From Undaria pinnatifida (taxonomy: Eukaryota; Sar; Phaeophyceae; Laminariales; Alariaceae), in the NCBI GenBank assembly GCA_012845835.1, contig JABAKD010000030.1, positions 3,708,416 through 3,772,415 on the forward strand: a stretch of DNA of 64,000 bases, given 5' to 3'. Below are positions 22,201 to 35,200 of this stretch, piece by piece. The position numbers were made by a program, and so were the translations under genes. The notes beneath the pieces are model-generated. The model was not told where the DNA came from. It made no database searches and saw only the letters and a program-made list of their open reading frames with translations. The stretch's first letter is position 1; the number at the start of each line of letters is the position of its first letter.

Positions 22201-25200
22201 GATAGATACCCCATCTAAACACGGTCTTAAACCCGCAGCTAGGACGGGCCTTCACCTGCATGACCTTGTATACGTCCCTGTGCGTGAAGGACACCACGGC
22301 CAAGGTGTCGGTTCATTCACGGTACGAGCCTTTACCATCTGAAGACTTGACGCCTTTAAAGGCAAGCGCGATGTTATTCGCATCTGTGAATAATGGTAGG
22401 CATCAGACTCCCTGATGATGGTATCCTTAAGGACCAGGGACGTATACAAAGTCATGAAGGTGGCATTGGGGCCAGATTTAGCCGCCGCTTTAGTTCCGTC
22501 TTTATCTGCGGTATCTACCGTGACTCCGCCCCTCCCTTCCTTCTTCTCGCTGAATAGAGGAAGGGATGGAGTTACGGTGGATATCGCAGGTCGACACGGT
22601 GCTAAAGCCGCAGATACGTCGTGTTTCAACGCCTCCTGCATGACTTCGTGTACATCGCTGTGCATCAAGGGTATCATGGCTAGGGTGTCTGGTGCTGATT
22701 CACGGTAAGACCCTTTGACATCAAAATACTTGAGGCCTTTTATGACTACCGAAATTTTCTTCGCATCCCCATTATATGCTTTAATGCTCTGATGCGGTGT
22801 TCGATGGACTCCGGCTCTTGCGATTGTGAAGGCTCAACGGATTGATATCCATGGGTTTGACACAATCAACCCCACAAAAAACACCATGGAATTCAAGCCG
22901 TCTACTGACGAATCATTGTGCAGGCCCGATAGGTGATCGTACTGTATGTCTGACTGATGCAGCATCATTCCGGATCAGCCTAATAGTTACCCGCGCCACC
23001 AATACCTGATACATATCGGTCAGGGATACATATCGGGCAGGCCGATATAGATCGGTCATACACAACCAGATCCAACAGGTTATGAGTCTCGTAGCGGTGC
23101 GGCGCACGCACATATGTAAATGCATTAAACGCACACCGAACCTTCGCCATCGTACGGGCCCAAGACAACCGAGTACCGCCCTAATCCGAATACGACGCTC
23201 CCCCATTGTAATAGCCGGACACCACCGAGCATCGCATTTCATATTTGATAGCCCTGCGTGGACCCTCCGCCAACGAGAGAGTCGGAGAACATCGAATGCT
23301 TGGCTGAACTTCGAATTTCCGGTTTCCTGTTTTCAGCAGAGATTCTCGGACTGAAAGCTATCTCTGACCACTTGCGGCTTTCAATCCCAGCAGTGCACTT
23401 TCATTGCTTTCAATACTAGAAAAACACCTGTGCGAACACCTTGGATCTTCCTCAAAGCCTCCCGGCACGGATTGGCACGTTTGTTGTGGTATATTGCAGT
23501 GCATATTACTGCTGCAGCAAAAGTGTCATAGTCAGGCGAGACGTACAACATGCGATGCTTCCGGTACAGACTTTACAATCCCATGCGTTCTAAAAGAGAC
23601 AAACGCCCCAAGTACCCCAAAAATACTCTTATGGCCGCGACGAGTACCACAGGACTGTCGCATGTATTTTAGTCGTTTTAGGTACGAACCCAATGAAGGT
23701 TAGATGCCGGAATGTGAGAAGCCCACATGAAGATCTCGAACCTCCCTTTCGTTGCATATCGACACCTTCCATTGTTTTTTAGGCTGTTGGCATGACAGGC
23801 GACGCACGGGGGAGCATTAATTGCCCATCGTGTTTGTCAATATAACTCTGCACACTCTCTTGGTTGTGTCAGTTCTAGTACGTTTTGTTTTTTTTGTGGC
23901 CATTTGGTGGAGATCCTCGATTGTGATGGATTAGGTCGAGGTGGAACCAGGGTGCTTGGTGTGCCCTGCCGACGGCTCTAGCTATATACCGAGGGTCAGC
24001 TAGAAGGGCTCAGATATGGTCGGGATATTATCCGGGTGGGGTCAGGTTGGCAATCGGGACTAGGGTCAAGGTGTACAAAACATTAGTTTCATACACATTT
24101 GCATTCAAGCGCCGTCAACGATGCACTTCCTTGCGCTAAACACACAGTAAATATTCCGTTGACAGCGGTAGGCGCGCACTCGTAAACGCTAGAAGTTGCG
24201 CGCACGCGGGAGACCCTTGGCCCGTCGGAACAAGATTGAGGTTTACAAGGCGTAGGACGGTGACTAAGGTGAACAGCGCAGGTGCCTTCATTCACTGTCC
24301 CGCTATGTTAGCTAACGCCGCTTGAATAACCAGTACCAGACACCTGACAACCCCTTGCTCCCACCGCGCTCTTCGTGTAAAGGTACGGGCCGTCGGCTAC
24401 CCCCGCCCGACCGTCGTCCTCTTCTACTGCCTGGACCCGCGTTTTCCGGGACTACCACATGTCTCCGCCCTCGATGTCGACGGCTTCCTAACCAACAGTG
24501 CGTCAACCCAGCGGTTCCTGCAGCTGTCGGCACCGACAGCGCTCATCCCGCTGGCGGTGGATACGGAGGCGTTTCCTTTTTATCCTAACTCGCCTCGCTC
24601 GACTGCGAACATCCCGGGTGGTTTGGATTCGCCTCGCTCCGCTGCGAATACACCGGGCGATCCGGATTCGTCCTGCGTGACATCGAACACCCGGGGTGAT
24701 CCGGATTCGCCCTGCGTAGCTTCGAATACCCCGGGTGATTCCGAGATCGAGCGAACAGAGGGTGGCAGATTGGTGTACGTGGGAGCGGCCGGTGCCTTGG
24801 AGTACAAAGAGATGCTTGCGTGGATGCTCCGGGAGGCGGCACCGTATGGTCTGGACATTTATGGCTCGGGTTGGAAGGATGTTCCAGAGTTTTTGGAGTA
24901 CTGGAGGGGGGTCTTGCCGGAGGGGGACCTGGTTAGTGGTTGCCTGTCGGGTTTTCGATTCATCAATAACTTGGCCGTATAACTTGGCCGTGCGTTGCGG
25001 CTGCCGATTCAACATGTGTGCGTTATTATTGCTGTGTTTTTGTGAACCTAACATTGTTTTGCGATAGTTACACATTCAACGGGTGGGGTAGGTTAGGCTA
25101 CGCGAGATGTGGCAACATCACCCCAGCGCTGTATACCCGACCTCGCACGCCTGGGTAAAATACACAACTTCATAGATACGTGGCAATATCGCCCCAGCCG

Positions 25201-27685
25201 AAGTCACACAACTGGGTAAACAATGTATACAATGTGATATCACAAGTGCTTTTACGTTCTAACCGTTTTTTACCTAACGTTCCAGGCGTCTGTCTACGGC
25301 AGAGCGCTCGCTGTCATCGGAGTCACCATGGACGCGCAGCGTGAGAGCGGCATGATCAACAACCGGGTCTTCGAGGTTATGTCCGTTGGCGCCCCGCTCA
25401 TCTCGGAGCACTTTCCCGCCCTTGAAGCCCTCTTCGGGGACGCAATTCTTTACGTGCGGCATCCCGGAGACGTTGCCCGACATGTGGAGCACATTCTCTT
25501 GCATTACAAGGGGCTGCACACGGATCGGGGCGAAATCGAGGCACACGCAAGACAACGGCGTCGAGCGATGATCGAAGAGAATCACACCTGGTCGCGACGG
25601 GTGGAAGACATCCTGGCTTTCGGGAGCTCGCTTCCCGGCAACGAATTATCGAGCTCGCTCCCCCGTAACAGTGACTTAGATTTAGTGCCCGAGGAGGAAA
25701 AAGGCGGCCAAGAGGCGAGATGCTCGCGGCAGGGCGGCTGTCTTACCCTTGCCATTGTGGTTGACCCGAACCTAGAGGAAGACATCACGTTCGGATCCAC
25801 CTTTGTTCCTGCGGTTAGCCACCTGGCATCGATGTATCGCACCACGTGGTGGACAGCACCACCACAGGAGAAGTATCAGGACCACGCTGGGCAAACGATA
25901 CGCCGGCAGAGCACAGGGGGCGGCCACGGGGCAGGAGAGACAACAACCCGCGATTGGCGGCGAATGAAATTGCCGCTAGATGTCGATTATCTCGACGACT
26001 ACGACGTTGTCTGGGCGGCGGGACGGTGGGGTGGGCCAGCCGACAACGCTGTTCGGGAGCTGCTTTCGCCAGAGGAAGATTCTGGCTTGCGCAGTACAAT
26101 GCCTCGGATATCGACGCAAGCAAGGGGGATGGTGCTGTGGGGATCTCCTTGCGCGCCGGACGCCGTCTTTAGAAATGAGCGGGGTCGGTGGAAAGGCGTC
26201 AGAGAAGGGGGTTGTCCTGACTATGGGGGGGACGCGGGCCTCCGCTGGTACGACGTTGTCTACTGCCAGACTGTATGGGACCACGAGTTTCTGGTGAAGG
26301 CGGCGTTCAACGGATCCGTTTCGGATAATCTGCAACAGGCCTGGGGATTCGGATCTCCTGTCCTCCCGGGCGACGATCCCGATGGAGGAGGAGAAGAGAC
26401 GAGGTCTACCAGCAACCCGTCTGTTTCTCAGGAGTTGCTTGTCATCGGGACCGACACTCAATTTCTGGATATGCTCCACTTTGCCCAATCGGCAGACCTG
26501 GCTAGCGTTGCGCTGGCCGTGGTCGCATCTCCGGGTGGCGCGATGGCCCGGTCTGGACTAGCGCCCACACTGCAATCCGAATACATGGACGTCGGGGTAG
26601 ACGCGGCGCGCGGTAGTGTTGTAACCGATCTACCGACGAGTTTTTCGTTGCACGTGGGGGAATCAAGCAGCAACAGGAGCCCGTTTTCGCCACTGACTGC
26701 TGAGGTTATGCTCGTCCGAAATACCGACGATGCCGACGCTCTCGCGCGGCTAGCATCAGTCGCGGCGAAAATTGTTATTGCTGCCGCAGGGCAGGTAGGG
26801 TTGTGGGCGACTCTACTGACAGCCGCGCACGGGCGACACCCCCGGGGGAGAGAGCATGCACAGGTTGTCGTCGATAACACCAGTGGTGATGGTCGCATAC
26901 AGGCTCTGGTTGATCAGTGGCCGCACGGGTGGAGCTTGCACTTTTACTCCCGTCGTCTGATCGGGGGGATGACCCGCGCTTTCTGTCTGGGTCGAGGGAC
27001 TAGCCGAATATCGGTTGTACGCCCATTGGTTGGCTCTGTGACGGTCGTAGGACTCAACGACACGGTAACCATGGAAGTACTGGTGGAAGATTTTGACGTA
27101 GGACGGGACGGACAGTGGTGTATTACAGCGGGGGGGCGTACTCTTATATGCTTGCTGCGGAACGAGTTTGTGGTTGATGTGCACGTGTCATCATCGTCGT
27201 CAACCTCGGAGAGAGATTGGGAAGCTTTGCTGGCGAGGTCTGGATCGCCAGGATCGTCTTTTCCCGGCGAGGCAAGCGGAAGGAGCGAAAAAATCCAGGC
27301 GGTCGCGGGGAAGAAGAGGTTGCTTGGCGTCGAGATGGCGGTCGAGCTCCGAAGTAACATGTACACAGATGTTCTGTACCGGTCAGAACCGGTACGGGTT
27401 ATGATCGATCCGTTGAGTGAGGGAACTGACGGGGCGGTCAGGTGTAGGTACGAAGACGGCATCGTCGCTGATTGCAACCGATCGACAAGAAGAAGCGGTA
27501 TCGCTGACAACGGTGGTCACGCCGACAACGATCATGATGGGTCCCACCGCTCCGCGTATCGAGTGTCCATCAACGCTGAAGACTTCCTTCAGGCCAGCAC
27601 CATAGAAGGCACCATAGAAGTGGTTGATGGTGTTGATTGGAAAGATCAGCCAGCTGGGAAGTCGTTAGATGTTATTCTCCTGTGA
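19250..27685 (+). CDS. CgeB-like glycosyltransferase with long C-terminal extension
   Basis: Three exons in phase 0: 19250-19690, 24383-24931, 25286-27685 (1129 residues). Exon 1 gives a first Rossmann-like part: INVALHAQVPPSSEMVVGSA, GVRQALLRR and DLVIIEGWFKMINVFIHE. It may begin with a signal anchor (FLVFISLTLA). Exon 2 adds TVVLFYCLDPRFPG, DVDGFLTNSAS, APTALIPLAVDTEAF, a minisatellite-coded Pro/Asp repeat and LVYVGAAG. Exon 3 begins VYGRALAVIGVT, GMINNRVFEVMSVGAPLISE and DAILYVRHPGDVARHVEHIL, the C-terminal domain typical of CgeB/Glyco_trans_1_2 (about residues 345-440). The last 680 residues include YDVVWAAGRWGGP and YDVVYCQTVWDHEF, possibly a second diverged GT-B-like unit. Donor and sugar are unknown. 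The first-exon start is uncertain: a different frame from 19261 offers a better signal peptide (FMLLLLVL). Confidence 0.72.
21064..21299 (+). mobile_element. MITE-like element, family 1, best-preserved copy
   Basis: 236 bp with terminal inverted repeats TTCTACGATAGCCCCCC and GGGGGGGCTATCGTAGAA. The interior GCGATTTTCTTTAACGAACG and GGTTTTGAAACCGGCGATTT recur in copies at 36099-36350 and 38586-38828. No ORF. It lies inside the 4.7-kb first intron of the glycosyltransferase. Confidence 0.75.
21660..22760. repeat. Three tandem fold-back units of about 370 bp in an intron
   Basis: Each unit starts near GGACGTATACAA(C/A)GTCATG, continues with GCTGCGG and TATCTACCGTGACTCC, reaches a short centre (CCTCCCT...), and returns as a diverged inverse complement ending CATGACCTTGTATACGTCCC or similar. 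Arms are about 140 bp. Units begin near 21690, 22065 and 22435. The first is the most decayed. Similar short ORFs therefore appear on both strands and are not genes. Confidence 0.75.
24585..24750 (+). repeat. 39-bp minisatellite, four units, in coding exon
   Basis: Units encode about 13 residues each: NIPGGLDSPRSAA, NTPGDPDSSCVTS, NTRGDPDSPCVAS, NTPGDSE. It lies between the two Rossmann-like halves of the glycosyltransferase and would form an acidic linker. Confidence 0.85.
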
Positions 27686-28159
27686 GAGGCTCGCCAGTTG
27701 CGGACCGTCACAACTCTTCCTACCTATGTTACAGGAACTTAGTGATGAATGAATGTCTGATGATGCAATCAAAAACAATAATACTCGTGGGAATCATTAC
27801 ACTTAAACCCGGTTTAAAAAAAGTTTCCAACAAACTATAATAACGTGCTTATTGTACGCATAATACCGTACGGGTATACTGCAAGTGGTTCCACACTCCG
27901 TCAACACACCGAAGAGTTTCGAATATTTGTCTTCGTGAAGAAGAACGTCATTTCTGTAAAAACTGTGCATCCTATACAAATAATACTGAATGGGTGCGTG
28001 CGACTTTCTCGTAGTAAGAAGCCGGCGGCGCGTCGTGTCGGCCGGCACGAGAACGTGCGCTAAGCATACACTTAAGAAATGCATTTGTTATTGCTGGTAT
28101 TAATACTGGCAACGCCAGCCGCCGGTTGATATGTGAAGCCGGCTATTTTAATCCCGTGA

Positions 28160-28330
28160 GACTTTAAACCTGCTTTTGACCCGACCCAAACCGTCCCGTC
28201 AGACCTCCTGACTCGACCCAAACCGTCCCGTCAGACCTCATGACCCGACTCAAACCGTCCCGTCAGACCTCATGACCCGACCCGACTCGACCCGTTAGAG
28301 TCTAGACACCTACTGACCCGGCCCGCGGGT
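28160..28330. repeat. Tandem repeat of about 32 bp (GACCCGACCCAAACCGTCCC type)
   Basis: AAACCGTCCCGTCAGACCTC occurs three times with CTGACTCGACCC/ATGACCCGACTC spacers, followed by CCCGACTCGACCC remnants. The spacer 27686-29294 contains this tract, many TACCTGGTA-like motifs (28.7-29.0 kb) and otherwise nothing I can support. Confidence 0.75.
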
Positions 28331-29294
28331 CGGATCATGGCCCGTGAGAAGGCCGGATTATTTAGTTTCGGGTTTCAGATAGATACCCACCTCAGAAGGG
28401 AAAACAAAGTGCCGTGAAAAAAGCGACGATTACGGCAGCATCGGCAATAAATACATGTAGCTGCCTTGGCTGCTGAGGAGGCAGGGGATTTGTCAGGGAC
28501 ATGCAACCAACTGGAGGAGGTTGTAAGACACGCGCGCAACACGATGATACCTGTTTATGCTGTTGCACGAGCGCTCTTCCAGTCACATGTGGATGGTTGA
28601 TAAAACCGCGCCTACTTGCCGCTTGTTAGGTCGCTACACCTACGTACGTACCTGGGTCGCACACAAATAACAACTATGAAGGGTGCTCAGCACTACCCTG
28701 ACCAGGCATGCATGGTATTGACTACCTGGTACATGTTATTAGTATAGTCTAATGTACTTGCCTGGTACCAGTATGTATGTACGTTGTGCGTAGTAATATG
28801 CTCTACTGTCTGCTACTGAAGAGGGGTTCCATGAGCAACTAACTGGAGGGCATGGGGAGGGGTATCCAGTAGTATCCTATACCAGGGTACTCGGTACAGT
28901 ACTGGGGCGACGTCCCTCTCGTGGTGGGGATGAACGGATAATCAACATCTACTTATACTCGTAGAAATTCCCGATCTACCAGGTATACGGTACCTGTCGT
29001 ACCAGGTTCTGACTACAGAGTACCAGTGTCTATGTCGTCTACGTCCACGTAAAAATTGGCACGTCTGTTCTATTATAATGAGGTCTCGATATCGATCAAC
29101 AACTCTATCTATAGAAGCTTCGTGCGTAGGGACGGGTGATAGACGAAACTGTCAGCGATCTTGGATCTTTCTATGACACGATGTTCCCACATCACGTACA
29201 TTCGAGGTACTGTCATGCTCCTATCATACAGCGCATTCAATTCATACGCAATACCGTCAGATTGGGACCAGATTATGTAAAACACCTAAAGCAC

Positions 29295-32200
29295 ATGTCG
29301 GACAATGACGACGATACGTGGGAGGCTGCCGCTCGGGCTGCCCTTCACATACACAGACGAGTCGCGTCGGCAATGCGGGATCGAGATAAAACAGGGACAG
29401 CAAGAAGGAGAAAGGTACGAGTGCTCAAGCTGCGTTGCTTGCGGGGCACGAAGTTGATGCATACTTTGTGCACAATACATATACCAATTTGGATTTAAAT
29501 GTAAGGACTGTTTAATATTAAAGTAAATGACCTAACGGTACCTATATTTACTATCAGAATGGTCTGAACGCTTGCTATGATACCCATACTACGTACCAGA
29601 TACTACACTTGCTGTGATATTCGTACTATAGTACGAGGAAGAGCTTGCACAGAGTGCCCATCCTCTCGGGGTTCGCTGGGTGCTCCATGAGCCTTTTCGA
29701 CGGCAACTGCTGTAACCACGCGTGCTCCATGAGCCTTTTCGACGGCAACTGCTGTAACCACGCGTACAGCTCGCTGGTCAATACGACGCACACATGTACA
29801 CGAACTCGTCGATGAATACGTTGCGATATCAAAATCCGTCCTCCAACACGATTCTTTTTTTAGAAGGTACAAGTAAGTGCGTTCTTTTGATGCCTTTGAA
29901 GATCTCGATGGCTAGTACGACACGTACATGTGCCGCGTGCATTTAACTCATCGCTGCGGCTGCTGTTGCGACATCAAAACCCTTCCTCCTCGCCAACACG
30001 ACAATTTCTGTTTTCGGATATGCAGGTACGTTCTTCGAAGGCAACAACGTCGGGGTCGCGCTCGAACGGCAAAACGCGGCCAATGTCTGCACCAGCAGGA
30101 GGAGGAGGTTTCCGGTGCCGCTCATCCTGTAACCATCGCCATCGGACCCCTCTAATGCTCATCCCAAGCCTGGAAGGAATCCCCACCTCGAGCATGTCAC
30201 TAGCCGAGCTCGAAGCATACGCCACACTGCCACGAAGAAGTAATTTCAACGGCGAGTCATCGCTGGGTGCCTCCTCCAAGCGCAGCACCCTGCTTGGGAA
30301 ATCGAGATCAGCGGGAGTTATCGACGGGGCCCGTTGCCCCAGAAACAGCAGCAGCTCCCTATTAGACGGCAACCACTACTACGACAAAAAACTGATGACG
30401 CCCACTCGCCGCGACATCATCACGGCCGGCCAGCAGGAAAAATCGTCAAAGATACCGCCCCAGGTTGATGCGCTCTTCGATCGACTTGAACGACTCGGTC
30501 CCACTTCAACAACATACACCCAGCCTCAACTTGAACCACACGGACCAGCCTCATCGGCGACGCTGACACGGAGCACTATGGCTACGGCTAATAGCAGAAG
30601 GGCGGTCGATGACGCTCATATCGCAGCGGCGAGGCATCGTCAGGGGTCTGGTGGTGGTGGTAGTGGTGGCGGGCGAGCGCGTGTAAAAGACCTCGACGGA
30701 TGTAGGGCGGCCCTGGCGGAGCACCTGGCCGCACGCAAGAGAGAGAACGAACTGGGTCGATCTGACGTTTCTATTAGGTGCGCGATGTATGTGGCAAGTC
30801 GGGCGCAACCTGCTTTTTTGTGTGTGAATATAACTCCCGTGCGTGCATGTAATCTTCCCAGCGGACGTTTTTTTTTTTTTTTCTACGAATAAGGAGCCGC
30901 GCCGGCCAATACTGTTAACACCGTACCAGACTTCTTTTTTTATTTTATTTACTTATTTTTGTGTTATAAGGCTTAGTTTGGGTAAGCTATCGGTTAACCT
31001 TTTGCAAGTGGTCAAACGGACTAATACCCCACTAATTCCTTAACAAATGGCGTCGTCGGCAGGACCATGGGTTTTTGGGTCGTGGGTTCGATCCCCACCA
31101 TCCACAATAATAAACTTGTCAGATTTTTCCCATGTCGAACTTGAAAAATACTCTCCCTGGTATCCCCAGGGAATGACACGTCTTGGATTATTGACAGGTC
31201 TACCCGTATATCCGGCCGACCTGGTATCCCGCCGTTTTAGGGGGGAAGAGTGTTATAAGGCTTAGTTTGGGTAAGCTATCGGTTAACCTTTTGCAAGTGG
31301 TCAAACGGACTAATACCCCACTAATTCCTTAACATTTGGGGGTAAATTTTCTTTTCCGCAGCAGTCATGCTGTTTCCAGTATAACAGAGTGGCCTCTGAA
31401 AGACGCCTCACGGAAAGCGTCATACCTCCTGAACCACAGCTGCCACGTCTGTTTTATGATGTGTGAAGGAAGCTTATCTTCAGCCCATGTTTTTCACTCA
31501 CATCATATCTCTAGAGCGCACGCCTTGTAGTGTTTCCATCCCGTAAATATATGCCTGTTTGTTTTGGTCACTCTGCAACTGGAAACCCGTTTTTTCGGGA
31601 ACAAATACACCACTTGGAATTAGTGTAGGGGAGGGGTTCAGGGGGCTCTAAAAGGGTTAGTATTATAAGACTAGGCGGTGTTACAGACACAGGCCACCCT
31701 TTGCAAGTCTCTCTACTGTGCAGGTTCCACGTTTGTCACTCACTTGTACTAGATAAGCTCTTGTACTAGTTCCACACACGCCACGGACGAACGGGACGCG
31801 TTGCTAATCCGCCAAGCAAAAGCATCCCCTTTTTCCTGTACGCACAGGCCTTCAAAGGCATGTAAAACCCTTTATATCCAGCCGTATCCCAGATCTACGC
31901 CGTGTTAGGCTCCCAGGAAAATACCACAACACTAGCCCACCCTGATGAGCCGTATACGCAAAAACGTGGAAGATTCGGGGAAGCACCGGTTTCACGACCT
32001 AGAGCATGACTCGAAGATACCGCTCTTCACAACCTACTCCCACACCTCTACCCTGCGAGGCTACGAATCTTCAGGGAAAATGCTGAAGTAGAAAACCGCA
32101 AACGAAGAACGGAAGACGGAAAAAAGGTACAAAACACTCCAGCGAATGGCGGGGTCGACAGGCGCGAGAGCTATCAATTTCCGCAGATTGGCGAGAGGAA

Positions 32201-35200
32201 TGGGATCAGAGGAAAAGGAGAACGATAACTCTGCAGAAAAATAGAAGCAATAACAAAATGCGAAAGCGCTGTGGGTCGAAGGCGGAAGAGTCGAAAACCT
32301 CGCGAGCAAAACCCCAAGCGGTCGCAAAAGCGTACCAGAACGCGCTACGTACGAAACTCAACTCGCGCGCGCGGCATGGATATCGTGCCTCGCCGTGCGG
32401 GGGGGACGTCAAACCGGGCGGAGAAATATCGGGGAAATCCCCCCAGGAAAACTGAATAAAACACCCAAAGCAAAAACAAATGTCCCCCCGAAGAAGCAAA
32501 ATTCAAAACCGGGAAAACCGGATCAAAGTATTCGAGCGCAGTGGTGGCCTGAACGTCAACTAGCCACGTCCGCGCCTCGAGGTTAATGTACTGTACAGTA
32601 TGTTACTTTGAACCCCGCGTGCATCTAACCGATGTACCCCGACGGAGTTGAACATACCAGGAGAGAACCTTGAACACCTCCTGCCGAAGTCGCGTAGTGA
32701 ACCGAAGAGAGCGGAAGCTTGATCGGTCCAGAGTCGTCTAGAAAACGTTTGATCGGTCCAGAGTCGTCTAGAAAACGTACCAAATATTCCCCGTCGATGG
32801 ATGTGCGAGCGCTGATTTTCCCAAGCCACTACAAGCCGACATCGGCTTTGTACCAAAAATGGGCCCCATTGGGGAGCACCGTGGTGCTGTAGTGGCCTAA
32901 CCAGTCAGCGCGCGGCACGCAGCCGTTGCCAGTTACAGAGAAACGTTCGCCGTTAGCACGGGAAAACTCCCGTTGTGCGGCTCTGATGCGCATCTGCCGA
33001 TACAGGCGGTTGGTTTGGCGGTGTTGGTTCGGAGTGCCAGCCCAGTAGAGCAAGATCTGTTGGCGTGAGAGCTGGACGTCCATCTCCCGTTCCCACCACC
33101 GGCGAGAGAGCCCGGTCCACTGCGTCTCCTACATCACCGCGATGACCCCACCCCTACCTCGGAGCGATTGATGGCCATGCCGGTGACCCTCTCCACCTCT
33201 AGCCGCTAGAAGGGCGCCGACACGTCGTCTTGGGTCACGTGATATGGGGGGGGCGGGGCGGAGGGGGGGCGTACTCATTTTGTTGCTTGCCTTAGTCAGT
33301 TGACCATTAATCACGCATCCCTTTCGAGACGGAGCACTGTTCCCACTCCTAATAGAGACACCTCCAACATTTGGGCGCTCATTATGATTACTTTCCATAC
33401 ACTACATAGAAACTGTTTGCTTATCATATCCCCGTCCTGTTTCGCCGTCTGCGGCCACCATCTATCTCCCAGGATAGCCATCGTTTTCTCGCTACTCTCT
33501 CGTCTACCAAACTCTCCCATGCCACATACGTCTAATTTCCTCATCCCCTCCTCTAACACATCCCGTTCCTCCTTGAATATTTCAAGTCTCCTACTATATG
33601 AGTCCTACTCTCTATTGTTGTGCCACACGAGCACGTATGTGTAGCCCCGTCCTCCTCCTCCCGACTACTGGTATGTCTCTTTCTCCTTTGTGGTAGGTCC
33701 AGGTCTCCTACACGAAATCGCAGTTTTAGCTTTTTCGCGTAGTCCATTGGGCCGTGTAAATGCGTTTTCATTCCAATATCTTCCCTCAACTCCCCGGATG
33801 TCTCTACGTGTTTCTCCTCTTTCACCTTATTTCTTAGCGCTAGCCATTCCCTTTCTTCTATTATCTTTCTTTTACTTAAATGAAATGAAAAAATGTCGAG
33901 CACGTACATCGTCAACCCATCCGAAAGATACTTCTTAGGCATGTCGCCACGGTTGTGGGGGTTGGTGCAGGGCTTGCAGCGCTCGACGGAGACGCGGCGG
34001 TGCGCATCCGCACCGAGCTTGTCTGTGGGGAGGTCCAAATAGAGGAGTTTATCCCTCACGGGGGAACCGTCCGGTGTGTCGCTAGAGGGGCAGGAGCCGA
34101 CGGCTAGGGTTTTGTAGTGCCCCGTTCAATTTTCCGCGAATTCGGTCTTGAGCACCTTTGCATCCGTGCCTGCTTTCGGGCCTTGGCGAATAGTGGAGGC
34201 CGTATCATACAGCCAAACATAATAAATCCCACAACGAAGTTGGGGACCTGGCGCAAAGCGTCCGAAAGAGCTGAGTTTCGCCGTTCCACGCGGGAAACTG
34301 TTAAGGCAAGCATCTCGTGGACAACATGAAACTCACTAAAGACGGGCGATCGATTTAGTACGCAGCTTGTAAAGATATGTAGATGTGAGTATCGACCCTA
34401 AAGTCACAGCTGACGTCGGTACAATATTTTTATTAAATATCGTTGGCGCGCTGTTGGCGTTCTGACGCCAGGTCGCCGTATGCGGGGTGGTCGCGGGCCA
34501 GGCTTTGATGGTCGGCGACCCCGGAGCGGTCGAAAATAGTGAGAGGGAGGCGCGGGAGCCTGCCCATGCGAAACTCGTTGGGGGCCAAGCCAGTGGCGGG
34601 CGATGACCGAGTCTTGCCGTCGACGCCATGTATTATAAGATTAAGGGGCTGTTACAGACACAGGCCACCACCCTTTCGTTGCAGGTCTCTCTACTATGCA
34701 GGTTCCGCGTTGGTCACCCACTTGTACCAGATAAGCTTATGAATTAGTTCCACACACGCCACGGACGAACTGAACGCGTTGCTTACCCGCGAAGCCAAAG
34801 CATCATCCCCTTTTTTGCTATACGCACATGCCTTCAAAGGAATGTGAAACTTTTTTATATCCAGCCGTATCCCAGATCTTACGCCTTGTTGGGCTCGCAG
34901 GGCAATACCATAAGCATTAACCCCAAAAACCGTCGAAATGTCATTCGTTCGTTCGTGTTCTGCGCTTTTTTTTTTTGTTATACCTACCTCTGTAGGCCAT
35001 GGGATATTCGTCGGGGTCGTACCTTTAATTTGCTCAAAGAACATATTTTTTTTCGTGAGGTATGGAGCTCCTTCAAACGCCTTCGCTACTGGAAACCCAT
35101 TTTGGGGACAAATTTATTTGAAGTTAGTGTAGGGAGGGATTTTGGGGCTTTTCAAGGGGGTTAAGTAGCCACCCTCAGAAGACTCATGCTACGATAGGAG

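Larger units (their letters stand above)
31660..34925 (+). mobile_element. Pair of about 270-bp direct repeats, possible LTRs of a decayed element
   Basis: Copies at about 31660-31930 and 34630-34925 share GTTACAGACACAGGCCACC, CCACACACGCCACGGACGAA and TATCCAGCCGTATCCCAGAT. They are about 2.97 kb apart. The interior holds no gag-pol reading frame; instead it holds an unrelated minus-strand ORF remnant and a LINE fragment. No target duplication was identified. Confidence 0.4.

Noticed and set aside
22055-22677. Similar ORFs on both strands
   Set aside because: They arise from inverted-repeat arms of the fold-back units and carry no family signal.
25328-27685. Glycosyltransferase starting at ATG 25328
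   Set aside because: The conserved VYGRALAVIGVT lies just upstream in frame after a good acceptor, and an in-phase upstream exon continues the fold.
31100-31125. tRNA gene around GGGTTCGATCCCC
   Set aside because: The B-box-like motif is present, but no cloverleaf with a paired acceptor stem could be drawn; it belongs to a repeated element.
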